64,000 nucleotides of DNA from Cellulosimicrobium cellulans (lineage in GTDB: Bacteria; Actinomycetota; Actinomycetes; Actinomycetales; Cellulomonadaceae), in contig NZ_VEGH01000005.1 of the NCBI RefSeq assembly GCF_007679345.1, positions 1 to 64,000 of the forward strand, read 5' to 3'. The position numbers and the translations under genes were made by a program. Each line of letters opens with the position of its first letter. Positions within the stretch are counted from its first letter, which is position 1. Positions 1 to 9,638 of the stretch are shown here, one piece after another. Below the pieces are notes generated by a model. It made no database searches and was not told the DNA's origin. It saw only the letters and a list, made by a program, of their open reading frames with translations.

Positions 1-556
1 GCAGCGCGGCACCGGTGTCGGCCAGGACACCGGCGAACTCCGCGCCCTCGCGGATCAGCGCCGCGGTGTCCTGCGGGGACCGGTTCAGCCGCGCGGACAA
101 CGCCAACGCCGCGACCCGCTCGCCGGTCATGCCCGCGCCGCGCCGGGCGCGCGGGTCCCAGCGCGGTCCCATGCCCGGGCGCCGGGCGAGCTCGACGGCC
201 ACCGCCGCCAGCCCCGCGTGCGCCCACCCCGACATCCGGACGAACCCCGCGGCTGCCTCCGCCAGGTCGAAGTCGTCCAGCAGCCGCAGGTCCAGCGCCC
301 CCAGCAGCCGGGCCAGCGGCACCCCCGTGGGCGTGCTGTCCAGGGCCTCGGTCAACCGCTCGGACGCCGGCAGGCCCGGGTCCAGGAACTCCGCGACCAC
401 CGCCTCGGATGCAACCGCGGCGTCAGCGCCCACCGCGCGGTCCCCCTGGGGGGCGGACGCGCCCCCGCCGCAGGCGCAGGCGCACCCGCACGCCAGCGCG
501 TCCGGACGCGGCTCAGGGCCGGGTCCGGGAGCGGGTTCACGCAGGTCAGCGGGCAT
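1..556 (-). CDS. DUF222 / HNH-nuclease family protein (N-terminal part, runs off window)
   Basis: The reading frame opens with ATG at 556 and stays open to the left edge, so only the first 185 residues are visible. After a Pro/Ala-rich leader comes a helical region of the DUF222 type (13E12-repeat family); GFVRMSGWAHAGLAAV and the conserved turn around RPGMGPRWDP are recognisable. Family members usually carry a C-terminal HNH nuclease domain, which would lie outside the window. Oddity: residues 22-32 read LACGCACACGG, four cysteines in a short Gly/Ala tract, which is unusual for this family and could be low-complexity drift. A 55-bp repeat lies just upstream of the start. Function of DUF222-HNH proteins is poorly known; many behave as repeated, mobile genes. 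Confidence 0.75.
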   Translation of the reverse strand, partial: MPADLREPAPGPGPEPRPDALACGCACACGGGASAPQGDRAVGADAAVASEAVVAEFLDPGLPASERLTEALDSTPTGVPLARLLGALDLRLLDDFDLAEAAAGFVRMSGWAHAGLAAVAVELARRPGMGPRWDPRARRGAGMTGERVAALALSARLNRSPQDTAALIREGAEFAGVLADTGAAL

Positions 557-607
557 GTCACCACCCTACGAACCACCACCGACACCCTCCGGGGTGATCG
601 CCGCGAA

Positions 608-662
608 CCCTGGGGACCACGCACCCGCCGGCGCCTGTGGAGGACTCGGCGCCCGCTCGCGG
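608..662. repeat. 55-bp dispersed repeat, copy 1
   Basis: This 55-bp stretch recurs in inverted orientation at 25354-25408 with 48 of 55 positions identical; the last 30 bases differ at one position. It contains CTGTGGAGGACTCGGCGCCC. Copy 1 sits about 50 bp upstream of the DUF222 gene, between that gene and the end of the next one. Confidence 0.75.
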
Positions 663-708
663 TGCGCCGAGCACAGGTCCGCCACCGGGCCGCGCGCCGG
701 AGCGGCGG

Positions 709-1440
709 TCAGTCCTCGCGGGAGACCTCACCCGACCCCTCGATGCGCTGGGTGACCTCCGGATCGCCCGCGTAGGACACCGAGCCCGAGCCCTCGATCG
801 ACACGGCGAGCCGCCGGGTCGCGTGCAGCTCGACGTCGCCGGAGCCCTCGATCGACACGTCGACCTCGTCGGCGCGCAGCCGGTCCGCGTCCACGCCGCC
901 CGAGCCCTCGATCCCGATCGCGAGCGAGCCGGTGCGGCCGTCGAGCTCGACGTCGCCCGAGCCCGCGATCCGCAGCGCGACCGTCCCGGAGTCGAGCCCG
1001 GTCAGGTCGACCGACCCGGAGCCCTCGACCGACAGCCGCAGCGCCTCGCCGGTGACGTCGTCCGCGGTCACGTCGCCCGAGCCCGAGACCACCAGCTCGG
1101 CGACCTCCCCGAGGACCAGCTCGTAGGACACGTCGCCCCCGGAGCCCACGCCGAACGACTGCCGGGAGTCGAGCACCAGCACGCCGTCCCGCACCTCCGA
1201 GACGAGCCGGTCCTGGGTGCCCTCGCGGGCGGTGACCGCGAGGGACGGGCTGTCCCCTCGGCGGATGGTCAGGTCGCCCGACGTCGCGAGCTGTACCGCG
1301 GTCACGTCCTCGATGTCGACGTCCCGTGTCACGACCGGGCCACGCGGGCCGCCCGCGCACGCCGCGAGGCCGAGCACGAGCGCCGCCCCCACGGCAGCCG
1401 CCGTCGTCGCCCGGGCCGCCCTCGTCCTCGTGCCTCGCAT
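709..1440 (-). CDS. DUF2807 (GIN-type) surface lipoprotein
   Basis: A 243-residue predicted lipoprotein. The start at 1440 (MRGTRTRAAR) puts a signal peptide directly in front of a lipobox, LGLAAC, with lipidated Cys at about residue 28; an upstream in-frame start would add 29 unhelpful residues. The mature part is a repetitive beta-helix with SGSGDV, EGSGSV and IEGSGG recurring about every 18-22 residues. This is typical of the putative auto-transporter adhesin head GIN domain (DUF2807). Such proteins are exported and anchored outside the membrane; a specific ligand is not known. It is a single gene between the DUF222 gene and the aminotransferase, with no obvious operon partner. Confidence 0.8.
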   Translation of the reverse strand: MRGTRTRAARATTAAAVGAALVLGLAACAGGPRGPVVTRDVDIEDVTAVQLATSGDLTIRRGDSPSLAVTAREGTQDRLVSEVRDGVLVLDSRQSFGVGSGGDVSYELVLGEVAELVVSGSGDVTADDVTGEALRLSVEGSGSVDLTGLDSGTVALRIAGSGDVELDGRTGSLAIGIEGSGGVDADRLRADEVDVSIEGSGDVELHATRRLAVSIEGSGSVSYAGDPEVTQRIEGSGEVSRED

Positions 1441-1576
1441 GGTCCGTCCCCTCGTGCTGCCGCGGACGCGGGAAGGTGCCCGCGCCGTCACGTCCGAGGT
1501 TCCCAGGTCCGGGAGCGGCGGCGGCATCCGGTACGCCCCTGAGGCGACCCTGAACGGACCCTGGGCGCGGTGCTCA

Positions 1577-1626
1577 CCCCGGCCGGGTCACCACCCCGGC
1601 CGGGTCACCACCCCGGCGGGTCACGA
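1577..1626. repeat. 17-bp tandem repeat
   Basis: Three head-to-tail copies of CCCCGGCCGGGTCACCA (the third shortened by one base) lie just beyond the stop of the aminotransferase gene. Related GCCGGGTCAG units continue into the last codons of that gene, so its C-terminal RGLTRLG may have been shaped by repeat expansion. Confidence 0.7.
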
Positions 1627-1637
1627 CCCGAGCCGGG

Positions 1638-2822
1638 TCAGCCCAGCCGGGTCAGCCCCCTGCGCAGCCCCCGCACCGCCTGGCCGATCCGCTGCTCGTT
1701 CTCGATCAGCGCGAACCGGACGTGCCCGTCACCGCCCGGCCCGAACCCGACGCCCGGCGACACCGCGACGTCGCAGTCCCGCACCAGCATCTCGGCGAAC
1801 TCGATGGACCCCATCTCCCGGTACGGCTCGGGGATCCGCGCCCAGGCGAACATCGTCCCCTTCGGCCGCAGGATGTCCCAGCCGATCCGGGACAGGCCGT
1901 CGACCAGCGTGTTGCGCCGGCTCTCGTAGACCGCCGACAGCTCCGCCGGGTACTCGGTCGCCTCGTTCAGCGTGACCGTGGCGGCGATCTGGATCGGCTG
2001 GAACGTCCCGTAGTCGAGGTAGGACTTGAGCTTGGCGAGCGCGCCGACGACGTCCTGCCGGCCGACCAGGAACGCCACCCGCCAGCCGGCCATCGAGTAC
2101 GACTTGGTCATCGAGTACAGCTCGACGGCGACCTCGGTCGCGCCGGTGCACTGCATGATCGACGGCGGGGTCCAGCCGTCGAAGCACATGTCGGCGTAGG
2201 CGAGGTCGTGCACGAGGACGACCTCGCGCTCCCGCGCCCAGTCGACGAGCCGCTGCAGGTCGTGCAGCTCGACGGTGGTGGTCGTCGGGTTGTGCGGGAA
2301 CGACAGCACGATGACCCGCGGCTTCGGCCAGCCGAGGTCCCACGCCTCCATGACCCGGTCGACGTAGCCGGCCCCGTCGGTGCCGTCGCCGATCGGCACC
2401 TGCCGGGCGTCCGCCCCCGCGAAGTACGGCCCCCAGATGTGGATCGGGTACGACGGGGTCGGCACCAGCGCCGCGTCGCCGGGCTGGAGCAGCACCCACA
2501 TCAGGTGGCTGAACCCCTCCTTGGCGCCGATGGTCGAGATGACCTGGGTGTCGGGGTCGAGGGTCACGCCGAACCGGCGCAGGTAGTGGTCGGCGACCGC
2601 CTGCCGCAGCTTGGGGATGCCGCGCGACGCCGAGTACCGGTGGTTGCGGGTGTTGTGCGCCGCCTCCGCGAGCTTCTCGACCGCGATCTGCGGGCTGGGC
2701 AGGTCCGGGTTGCCGAAGCCGAGGTCGACCACGTCGCGGCCGGCGCGCCGCGCCTCGACCTTGAGCGTGTCGATGATCGTGAACACGTAGGGCGGCAGGC
2801 CGGGGATGCGACGGAACTCCAT
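1638..2822 (-). CDS. PLP-dependent aminotransferase, alanine/LL-diaminopimelate type
   Basis: A 394-residue fold-type I class I/II aminotransferase. The pyridoxal-phosphate lysine is in SMTKSYSMAGWR (K240), preceded by SFPHNPT (about 174-180) and HDLAYADMCFDG, which together resemble the AlaC/YfdZ branch that makes alanine from pyruvate and glutamate. The length is normal and ATG at 2822 fits the family N-terminus (PGLPPYVFTIIDTLK). It is divergently placed to aroD with about 100 bp between the start codons. Exact substrate cannot be settled by sequence: glutamate-pyruvate transaminase is the best guess, LL-diaminopimelate or aspartate transamination are alternatives. Confidence 0.87.
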   Translation of the reverse strand: MEFRRIPGLPPYVFTIIDTLKVEARRAGRDVVDLGFGNPDLPSPQIAVEKLAEAAHNTRNHRYSASRGIPKLRQAVADHYLRRFGVTLDPDTQVISTIGAKEGFSHLMWVLLQPGDAALVPTPSYPIHIWGPYFAGADARQVPIGDGTDGAGYVDRVMEAWDLGWPKPRVIVLSFPHNPTTTTVELHDLQRLVDWAREREVVLVHDLAYADMCFDGWTPPSIMQCTGATEVAVELYSMTKSYSMAGWRVAFLVGRQDVVGALAKLKSYLDYGTFQPIQIAATVTLNEATEYPAELSAVYESRRNTLVDGLSRIGWDILRPKGTMFAWARIPEPYREMGSIEFAEMLVRDCDVAVSPGVGFGPGGDGHVRFALIENEQRIGQAVRGLRRGLTRLG

Positions 2823-2925
2823 GGCCCGACGCTAGTGCGCCCGGCGGCGCGGGGGTACGCGCCGCGCGCGGCGAACCGGCATGATGCAGTGGCCGGCGGA
2901 GCGTCCGGCCGAGGAGGACCCACCC

Positions 2926-3708
2926 ATGACCAGCACCGCGGCGCCCGCGCCGACCCCGGTGACCGTGCGCGGCACCGCGATCGGCACCGGCCGGCCCAAG
3001 GTGATCGTCCCGCTCACCGGGGGCACCGTCGAGGACCTCCTCGCGCAGGCCTCCGCCGTGGCCGCCGCGGCGCCGGACGTCGTCGAGTGGCGGGTCGACC
3101 ACCTCGAAGGCGGCCGCGCGACGCCGTCGTCCGCCGCGGCGGCCGCGACCGCGCTGCGCGGGACGCTCGGGGACCTGCCGCTGCTCGTCACCACCCGCAC
3201 GGCGCGCGAGGGCGGGCTCGCGGACGTCGCCGACGACGCCTACGTCGCGGTCTACCGCGCGGTGCTCGCGACCGGCGCGGCGGACCTGCTCGACGTGGAG
3301 GTCATGCGGGAGCCGGCCACGGTCCGGACCCTGGTCGATCTCGCGCACGCGGCGGGGGTCGCCGTCGTCGCGTCCAACCACGACTTCGACGCCACGCCCG
3401 GGCGGGAGGAGATCGTCCGCCGGCTGCTGCACATGGCCGAGGCGGGCGCCGACCTGCTCAAGATCGCGGTCATGCCGCGCGACCCCGGCGACGTGCTCAC
3501 GCTGCTGGCCGCCACCTGGGACGCGGCGCAGCGCACCGACCGGCCGCTCATCACCATGTCGATGGCGGGCACGGGCGTGGCGTCGCGCGTCGCGGGCGGC
3601 GTGTTCGGCTCGGCGGCGACGTTCGGGACGGTCGGACCGGCGTCGGCGCCGGGGCAGGTCGAGCTCGGGGCGCTGCGGGCGGCGCTCGACGTCGTGCACG
3701 GGGACTGA
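2926..3708 (+). CDS. aroD: type I 3-dehydroquinate dehydratase
   Basis: A 260-residue enzyme of the shikimate pathway converting 3-dehydroquinate to 3-dehydroshikimate. Type I features are present: VVEWRVDHLEG (E54, R56) near the N-terminus, the catalytic histidine in SNHDFDATP (H152) and the Schiff-base lysine in DLLKIAVMPRDPGD (K179), then MSMAGTGVASRVAGG towards the end. ATG at 2926 is chosen because GAGGAGG lies 8 bp upstream; an upstream ATG pair at 2881 lacks such a site. Many actinobacteria use the unrelated type II enzyme, so the type I form may be an additional or catabolic copy; that point is inference. Confidence 0.9.
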   Translation: MTSTAAPAPTPVTVRGTAIGTGRPKVIVPLTGGTVEDLLAQASAVAAAAPDVVEWRVDHLEGGRATPSSAAAAATALRGTLGDLPLLVTTRTAREGGLADVADDAYVAVYRAVLATGAADLLDVEVMREPATVRTLVDLAHAAGVAVVASNHDFDATPGREEIVRRLLHMAEAGADLLKIAVMPRDPGDVLTLLAATWDAAQRTDRPLITMSMAGTGVASRVAGGVFGSAATFGTVGPASAPGQVELGALRAALDVVHGD

Positions 3709-3766
3709 CGGGCGCGGGCGGCGGCGTGGCACCGATCCGGCGCCTCGTCCGGGCCCGGGCCCGGTG

Positions 3767-4627
3767 TCAGCGACCGGCGCGCGCCGCCAGCGCCGCCGCG
3801 TACAGGTCCCGCTTCGGGATGCCCGCGACCTGCGCCACCTCGGCCACGGCGTCCTTGAGCCGCTCCCCGCCGTCCGCCCGGGCGAGCACCTCCGCGACGA
3901 GGTCCGCCTCCGAGGCCACCTCGCGTGCCGGGGCGCCGGCCACGACGACCGCGATCTCGCCGCGCACCTCGCCCGCCGCCGCCCACGCCGCGAGCGCGCC
4001 GAGGCCGTCCCGGACGACCTCCTCGTAGGTCTTGGTGAGCTCCCGGCACACCGCCGCGGGCCGCTCGGCGCCGAACGCCGTCGCCATGTCGGCCAGCGTC
4101 GCCGCGAGCCGGTGCGGGGCCTCGAAGAACACCATCGTCCGCGGCTCGCGCTCCAGCGCGGTCAGCGCGCGCAGCCGCTCCCCCGGCTTCCGCGGCGGGA
4201 AGCCCTCGAAGCAGAACCGGTCGGTGGGCAGCCCGGAGAGCGCGAGCGCGGTCAGGACGGCGCTCGGGCCCGGGGCGGCGGTCACCGTCAACCCCGCCTC
4301 GACGGCCGCGGAGACCACGCGGAACCCGGGGTCGGACACGGCGGGCATCCCGGCGTCGGTGACGACGAGCACCGTGCCGCCGCCGCGCACCACGTCGAGC
4401 AGCTCCGGGGTCGTCGCCGCCTCGTTGTGCTCGTGGTGGCTCACGACCCGCCCGCCGACGGTCACGCCCATCCGGACCGCGAGCGCCCGCAGCCGGCGGG
4501 TGTCCTCGGCCGCGACGACGTCGGCCTCCTCGAGCAGCCGGCGCAGCCGGGGGGAGGCGTCCTCCACGTCGCCGATCGGGGTCGCCGCGAGCACGAGCCG
4601 GCCGGTGCCGGGAGCCTGGGGGGTCAC
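3767..4627 (-). CDS. rsmI: 16S rRNA (cytidine1402-2'-O)-methyltransferase
   Basis: A 286-residue tetrapyrrole-methylase-fold enzyme that 2'-O-methylates C1402 of 16S rRNA. The family signature [15 protein letters not shown] occurs near the N-terminus, followed by [26 protein letters not shown] and [17 protein letters not shown], all typical of RsmI. The start is GTG at 4627; upstream in-frame sequence reads into the promoter region and is not conserved-looking. It is divergent from pmt, with 66 bp between start codons, an arrangement common in actinobacteria. A cytosolic, ribosome-maturation role is well established for the family. Confidence 0.92.
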   Translation of the reverse strand: MTPQAPGTGRLVLAATPIGDVEDASPRLRRLLEEADVVAAEDTRRLRALAVRMGVTVGGRVVSHHEHNEAATTPELLDVVRGGGTVLVVTDAGMPAVSDPGFRVVSAAVEAGLTVTAAPGPSAVLTALALSGLPTDRFCFEGFPPRKPGERLRALTALEREPRTMVFFEAPHRLAATLADMATAFGAERPAAVCRELTKTYEEVVRDGLGALAAWAAAGEVRGEIAVVVAGAPAREVASEADLVAEVLARADGGERLKDAVAEVAQVAGIPKRDLYAAALAARAGR

Positions 4628-4693
4628 GCGGCCCAGCCTGCCACCTCCGGGACCGCCGCCGCGCGCAGGTCCCGCCCAGACGGCGCCCCTACG

Positions 4694-6505
4694 ATGACGA
4701 CCGTGCCGCAGCCCGACCACGTCCCCGACGAGCCGGGTCCCCGCGACCCCGTCGACGGCCCGGACCGGGTCGACGACGCGTCCGACCGGCGGTTCCCGCC
4801 CGTGGCCGCCCCGGCGCCGGACGACGACCCCGGCCACCACACCCACGCGGCACCCACCCCGGCCGCCGGGACGCTGGTGATCCGGGCCGGCGACGACCCC
4901 GACCGCGAGGACGACCCCGACCTGTCCACGCACGACCGCCTGCTCGTCTCGCTGCTCGGTGCCCGGACCCTGCTGCTCGGCGCGACCCGCCGCGCGCGGC
5001 TGACGGGCTGGCTGTGGCCGCTCGCCGTGACCCTGCTGGGCGGTGTGCTCCGGTTCTGGAACCTGGGCCGGCCGCACGAGCTGGTGTTCGACGAGACGTA
5101 CTACGTCAAGCAGGCGTACTCCCTGCTCCGGCTCGGCTACGAGGGCTCCTGGGGCGACGACGCCAACCCGCTCTTCGCCCAGGGCGACGGCTCGGCGCTC
5201 GGCACCTCGCCCGAGTACGTGGTGCACCCGCCCGTCGGCAAGTGGCTGATCGCGCTAGGCATCCAGCTCGGCGGCGGCATCGAGTCGTCGACCGCGTGGC
5301 GGCTGGCGTCGGCCGTCGCCGGGACCCTCGCGGTGCTGATGGTCGCCCGGATCGCCCGCCGGCTGTTCGCCTCCACCGCCCTCGGCACCGTCGCGGGGCT
5401 GCTCATGGCGGTCGACGGCGAGGCGATCGTGCACTCCCGCACCGGCCTGCTGGACGTCTTCGTCATGTTCTTCGCGCTCGCCGCGTTCGGCGCGCTGCTG
5501 CTCGACCGGGACCAGGCACGCCGCCGGTTGGCCGCCCGGACGGCTGCGGTGCTCGACTCGGGGGCGGAGCTGGGCCTCGGGCCGCGGCTGGGCTGGCGGT
5601 GGTGGCGGTTCGCCGCGGCCGTGCTGCTGGGGCTGTGCATCGGCACCAAGTGGTCCGGGCTGTACTTCCTGGCGGTGTTCGGGCTGCTGTCCGTCGCCTG
5701 GGACGCCACCGCCCGCCGGTCCGTCGGAGTGCGTGCCTGGCTGCCCGCGACGCTGTGGCGCGACGCGATCCCCGCCGGCCTGATCGTCGTGCTCACCGCC
5801 GCGGGCACCTACCTCGGCACCTGGGCGTCGTGGTTCGCGCACCCCGGCGCCTACCTTCGGCAGTGGGCGGTCGAGCACCCCGGCGAGGGCGTCTCCTGGC
5901 TGCCGCCGGCGCTGCGCTCGCTCTGGCACTTCCACACCCAGATGTGGGACTTCCACACCCACCTCACCGCCGAGCACGCCTACGCCGCGCACCCGCTGGG
6001 CTGGATCATCCAGTGGCGGCCGACGTCCTTCTACTACCCGACCGAGGTGTCCGGGCTGACGGGGTCCGCCGCGCGCGACCTGTGCGGGGCGGACGCCTGC
6101 TCGCAGGCCGTCACGTCGCTCGGCAACCCGGTGATCTGGTGCCTCGGCGCGCTGGCGCTGCTGGTCGCGCTGTACCGGCTGCTCGTCCGCCGGGACTGGC
6201 GCGCCGGCGCGGTGCTGTCGGGGATCGCCGCCGGCTGGCTGCCGTGGTTCGCGTACACCGGCCGGACGATCTTCACCTTCTACTCCATCGCGTTCACGCC
6301 CTGGGTCGTCCTCACCCTGACCTACGTGCTGGCGCTGCTGGTGCAGAGCCGGGACGAGCGCCAGCGCCGCCGCGGGATCGTCACCACCTCGGCGGTGCTG
6401 GTCGTCGTCCTCGCGGTCAGCGCGTTCTTCTACCCGATCTGGACCGCGTGGGTCGTCCCGTACGACTTCTGGCACGTCCACATGTGGCTGCGGTCCTGGA
6501 TCTGA
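4694..6505 (+). CDS. pmt: protein O-mannosyltransferase (dolichyl/polyprenyl-phosphate-mannose dependent)
   Basis: A 603-residue multi-pass membrane glycosyltransferase of the Pmt family (GT39), which moves mannose from polyprenyl-phosphate-mannose to Ser/Thr of secreted proteins during export. The first luminal loop carries the catalytic acidic pair in [15 protein letters not shown] (D133, E134); HPPVGKW and [11 protein letters not shown] follow, and about ten hydrophobic helices run to the end. The first 100 residues are a cytosolic, acidic, Pro/Asp-rich extension, variable in this family. ATG at 4694 was chosen because the frame upstream reads through the divergent rsmI gene. The rsmI-pmt pairing supports the call. 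Confidence 0.92.
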   Translation: MTTVPQPDHVPDEPGPRDPVDGPDRVDDASDRRFPPVAAPAPDDDPGHHTHAAPTPAAGTLVIRAGDDPDREDDPDLSTHDRLLVSLLGARTLLLGATRRARLTGWLWPLAVTLLGGVLRFWNLGRPHELVFDETYYVKQAYSLLRLGYEGSWGDDANPLFAQGDGSALGTSPEYVVHPPVGKWLIALGIQLGGGIESSTAWRLASAVAGTLAVLMVARIARRLFASTALGTVAGLLMAVDGEAIVHSRTGLLDVFVMFFALAAFGALLLDRDQARRRLAARTAAVLDSGAELGLGPRLGWRWWRFAAAVLLGLCIGTKWSGLYFLAVFGLLSVAWDATARRSVGVRAWLPATLWRDAIPAGLIVVLTAAGTYLGTWASWFAHPGAYLRQWAVEHPGEGVSWLPPALRSLWHFHTQMWDFHTHLTAEHAYAAHPLGWIIQWRPTSFYYPTEVSGLTGSAARDLCGADACSQAVTSLGNPVIWCLGALALLVALYRLLVRRDWRAGAVLSGIAAGWLPWFAYTGRTIFTFYSIAFTPWVVLTLTYVLALLVQSRDERQRRRGIVTTSAVLVVVLAVSAFFYPIWTAWVVPYDFWHVHMWLRSWI

Positions 6506-6514
6506 CGCGCGTCG

Positions 6515-8002
6515 TCAGGACAGGTCGACGTGCCAGTCGACCTGCGGGCTCGGGTACCAGGCCAGCCCCTCGGCGTCCCAGTACGGCCCGTGCGCGGCGA
6601 CCCGGGTCGCGAAGTCGTCCCAGTCCCGCCGGTCCGCCGGCGTCCAGGCGACCTCGGCGACGGCCGCCAGCCGCGGCAGCAGCATCGTCATGAGGTCGTC
6701 CAGGCTGCGCAGCGTCTCGGTCCACACGGCCGCCTCGACGCCGACCACGGACCCCTCGGGCAGGCCCGGCACCAGGGTGGCCGGCTCCCACTCGTAGGCG
6801 TCGCGCAGCTCGATGTGGCCGGCCCACTCCAGGCCGAGCGCCGTGCCGTCGTGGTACTTCATGTCCAGGTAGGCCTTGGAGCCCGGGGACATCAGCAGCC
6901 GGGCGCCCGCCTGCGCCGCCGCCACGATCGGCGCGGGGTCCATCCGGGTGTCCCAGTACTGCACGACGGTGCCCGGCTCGACGGGGGTCGTGGCGATCTC
7001 CTGCCAGCCGACCACCTTCTTGCCCGCGGCGCGCACCGCGTCCGACGCCATCCGCACCAGGCGCGCGTACTCGTCGCGCTCCATCGTGTGCACCTCGTCG
7101 CCGCCGATGTGCACGTACTCGCCCGGCGTGACCGCCGCGACGTCGCCGAAGACGTCCCGCAGGAACGGCTCGGTCGTCGCCAGGTCCGCGTGCAGCCGGC
7201 TGAAGCCCACGTCGATGCCGGTGTACGCGTCGGCGGGCTCGCCCGAGGGGGTCAGCTCGCCGTACGCGTGCAGGGCGGCGTTGACGTGGCCCGGCACGTC
7301 GATCTCCGGCACCACCCGCACGCCACGCACCGCCGCGTACGCCACGAGCGCCTGGTACTCCTCGGTGGTGAAGTACCCGCCCGGGTCGCCGTCGACGGCC
7401 GTGCCGCCCGACCGCGCCGCCAGCTCCGGCCGGGACGGCAGGTCCAGCCGCCAGCCCTGGTCGTCCGACAGGTGCAGGTGCAGCACGTTGAGCTTGTACG
7501 CGGCCATCAGGTCGACGACGACCCGCAGGTCGTCGGTCCCGAAGAAGTGCCGTGCCACGTCCACGGACAGCCCGCGCCAGCCGTGCACCGGCTCGTCCTC
7601 GACGTGCACCGGCCACGCGGCGAAGGTGCCGTCGAGCGGTCGCATGACCTGGTGCAGGGTCGCCAGCCCGCGCATCAGGCCCTCCGCGGTGCCGGCGACG
7701 ACCCGGACCAGGTCCTCGGCGACGTCGAGGTGGTACTGCTCCCCCGACAGGCGCTCGGGGTCCAGCACGAACGCCACGTCCCCGGGCTGGGTCGGCTCCG
7801 CGACGTCGCGGTAGCGCACCTCCACGGTGCTGCCCGAGATGCGGCTGAGCTGCTCGGCGGCGAGCACGCCCAGCGCGACCTCCGCGGGACTGACGCCCAC
7901 GGTCACGGTGGTGGCGGCCGAGACGACGAACGGCGCACCCTCGGCCTCGCGCACCAGCCTCGGTGCCGGGACGAGACGCAGGGGTGTGGTCGGAGCGGGC
8001 AC
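6515..8002 (-). CDS. beta-N-acetylhexosaminidase, GH20
   Basis: A 495-residue glycoside hydrolase family 20 enzyme, removing terminal beta-linked GlcNAc or GalNAc by substrate-assisted catalysis. The catalytic pair is in HIGGDEVHT (D302, E303). Upstream lie the GH20b domain and RGLSVDVARHFF, LHLHLSDDQGWRL and PEIDVPGH, in the usual order. GTG at 8002 is preferred because GGAAGGA lies about five bases ahead of it; a longer frame exists upstream but is low-complexity. There is no signal peptide, so it probably acts in the cytosol on imported chito-oligosaccharides or peptidoglycan fragments. It converges with pmt, nine bases apart. Confidence 0.9.
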   Translation of the reverse strand: MPAPTTPLRLVPAPRLVREAEGAPFVVSAATTVTVGVSPAEVALGVLAAEQLSRISGSTVEVRYRDVAEPTQPGDVAFVLDPERLSGEQYHLDVAEDLVRVVAGTAEGLMRGLATLHQVMRPLDGTFAAWPVHVEDEPVHGWRGLSVDVARHFFGTDDLRVVVDLMAAYKLNVLHLHLSDDQGWRLDLPSRPELAARSGGTAVDGDPGGYFTTEEYQALVAYAAVRGVRVVPEIDVPGHVNAALHAYGELTPSGEPADAYTGIDVGFSRLHADLATTEPFLRDVFGDVAAVTPGEYVHIGGDEVHTMERDEYARLVRMASDAVRAAGKKVVGWQEIATTPVEPGTVVQYWDTRMDPAPIVAAAQAGARLLMSPGSKAYLDMKYHDGTALGLEWAGHIELRDAYEWEPATLVPGLPEGSVVGVEAAVWTETLRSLDDLMTMLLPRLAAVAEVAWTPADRRDWDDFATRVAAHGPYWDAEGLAWYPSPQVDWHVDLS

Positions 8003-8337
8003 GACGGTCCTTCCGGGCGACGGGACTGGTCTCGGGCACGCTGCTGCCCGGCCCCCGCGCACCAGTGTGCCCGGTCCGCCCGGTCCCGTGGGGCGGCGCG
8101 CGGGATCTCTTCCGGTCGGACCCGCGCGGGCTCGTCGGGAGTGCCGAGTGGGAGGTCCGGCCGGACACGCCGGCGGTGCGTCCCGCCAGACCCTCCACTC
8201 GAACGGGTGGGGTCGGGTCACGGCGCGGACGCGGGCAGGTCACGGGGCGGACGCGGCGGGTGCCGCGCCGCAACGATTCGGCATCCGTGCTGGTGACGAC
8301 CCTCCGCCCCCGCCCGCGCGGCCCTACTGTCCCGGCC
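8003..8337. other. intergenic region between divergent GH20 and DUF4349 genes
   Basis: This stretch of about 335 bp holds the promoters of two divergent genes. The one feature seen is a direct repeat of 19 bp, GGTCACGGCGCGGACGCGG, at 8216-8234 and again (one change) at 8238-8256, 22 bp apart. I see no convincing gene. Confidence 0.5.
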
Positions 8338-9630
8338 ATGCGGACACAGCAGCGGGAGGACGGCCGCACCACGGGCCGCGGGGCGACGACGAACGTGACG
8401 CGGGCCCTCGGCGGGCTCGCACTGGCCGCGCTCCTTCTCGCGGGGTGCAGCGCGGGAGGGGACGGCGCCACCTCCACGGCCGACCGGGCGGAGGCCGGGT
8501 CTGGGCAGGACGCGGGCGGGACGGCCCTGGGCGGGACGGAGGGCGGCGGCGGGGCGGCGTCCGACGCGGGCGGCACGAACGGCGACGCGGGGGCCGCAGG
8601 GGACGCGGGGGCCGCAGGGGACACCGGCGCCGGGCAGGAGGCGGGCGACGCGGGGGCGGGCACGACGGCCGGCGACGTCGCGCCGGGCGCCGGGGCCGGG
8701 ATCACCACGGCCGACACCGGCGGGCGGCAGGTGATCACCACCGGCGAGGCCGGCCTGGTGAGCGACGACCCCCGCACCGCCGCGGACGAGGTGGTCGCGG
8801 CGGTGGAGGCGGCGGACGGCCGGGTGGACGCGCGGAGCGAGACGGCGGCGCGCGCCGACGAGGGCACGACCGCCACCGCAGACCTGACGGTGCGGGTCCC
8901 CGCGGGAGCGATGACGGGCCTGCTCCGGACCCTCGAGGAGATCGGCGACGTCGACCACGTGGACCTGTCGTCGGAGGACGTGACGTCCGCCGCCCAGGAC
9001 CTCGACGCCCGGATCCACGCCATGACGCTGTCCGTCGCGCGGATGGAGGACCTGCTGAGCCGGGCGGCCACGCGGCAGGAGGTGCTCGAGGCCGAGGGCA
9101 CGCTCACCGAGCGGCAGGCCTCCCTCGAGTCGCTGCGGTCCGAGCGGGCGCGCCTGGCGGAGCGGGTCGCGCTGTCGACGCTGCGGGTGTCGATCTGGGC
9201 CCCGGCCGAGACGGTCCCGGAGGAGCCGACCCCGGTCGAGGACGCGTCGCCGTCGGGGTTCCTCGGCGGCCTCGCGGCCGGCTGGTCCGCGCTGACGACG
9301 GTGCTCGGCGGGGTCGTGACCGTGCTCGGGGTGCTGCTGCCGTGGCTGGCGCTCGGCGGCGTGCTGGTCGCCGCGGTGCTGGGCGTGCGGCGGCTGCTCG
9401 GGCGGCGCGCGGTCGCGGCCGGGGGCGCGGGGGGCACGGGCAGTCCGGGGGCTCCGGGCGGGCCGGGCGGGCCGGGCGGGCCGGGCGGCTCCGGCGGATC
9501 CGGCGGCCCGGACGCGGCCGGTCCCGGCGGTCCGGGAGGCGCGTACGCCGCGCCGACGCCGAGCGAGCCCGCGTCCGGCGAGACCGGGCCGGGAGACCGG
9601 GCCCCGGTGGGCGCGGGCTCGCCGCGCTGA
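8338..9630 (+). CDS. DUF4349 domain lipoprotein
   Basis: A 430-residue predicted membrane-anchored lipoprotein. A signal peptide ends in a lipobox, LLLAGC (C37), and a low-complexity Gly/Ala/Asp linker runs to about residue 120. The DUF4349 core follows (VITTGEAGLVSDDPRTAADEV onward, in pieces to SLESLRSERARLAERV), with a coiled coil around residues 225-280. A transmembrane helix near residues 325-350 precedes a tail made of GGPGGPGG repeats. The family is common in Gram-positive bacteria but has no settled biochemical role. The collagen-like tail would face the cytosol if the topology is as drawn, which is odd. Confidence 0.8.
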   Translation: MRTQQREDGRTTGRGATTNVTRALGGLALAALLLAGCSAGGDGATSTADRAEAGSGQDAGGTALGGTEGGGGAASDAGGTNGDAGAAGDAGAAGDTGAGQEAGDAGAGTTAGDVAPGAGAGITTADTGGRQVITTGEAGLVSDDPRTAADEVVAAVEAADGRVDARSETAARADEGTTATADLTVRVPAGAMTGLLRTLEEIGDVDHVDLSSEDVTSAAQDLDARIHAMTLSVARMEDLLSRAATRQEVLEAEGTLTERQASLESLRSERARLAERVALSTLRVSIWAPAETVPEEPTPVEDASPSGFLGGLAAGWSALTTVLGGVVTVLGVLLPWLALGGVLVAAVLGVRRLLGRRAVAAGGAGGTGSPGAPGGPGGPGGPGGSGGSGGPDAAGPGGPGGAYAAPTPSEPASGETGPGDRAPVGAGSPR

Positions 9631-9638
9631 CCGCCGGG

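Noticed and set aside
9440..9560. Gly/Pro-rich DNA repeat as a regulatory element
   Set aside because: It is in frame within the DUF4349 gene and encodes a GGPGG tail, so a protein-level explanation suffices.
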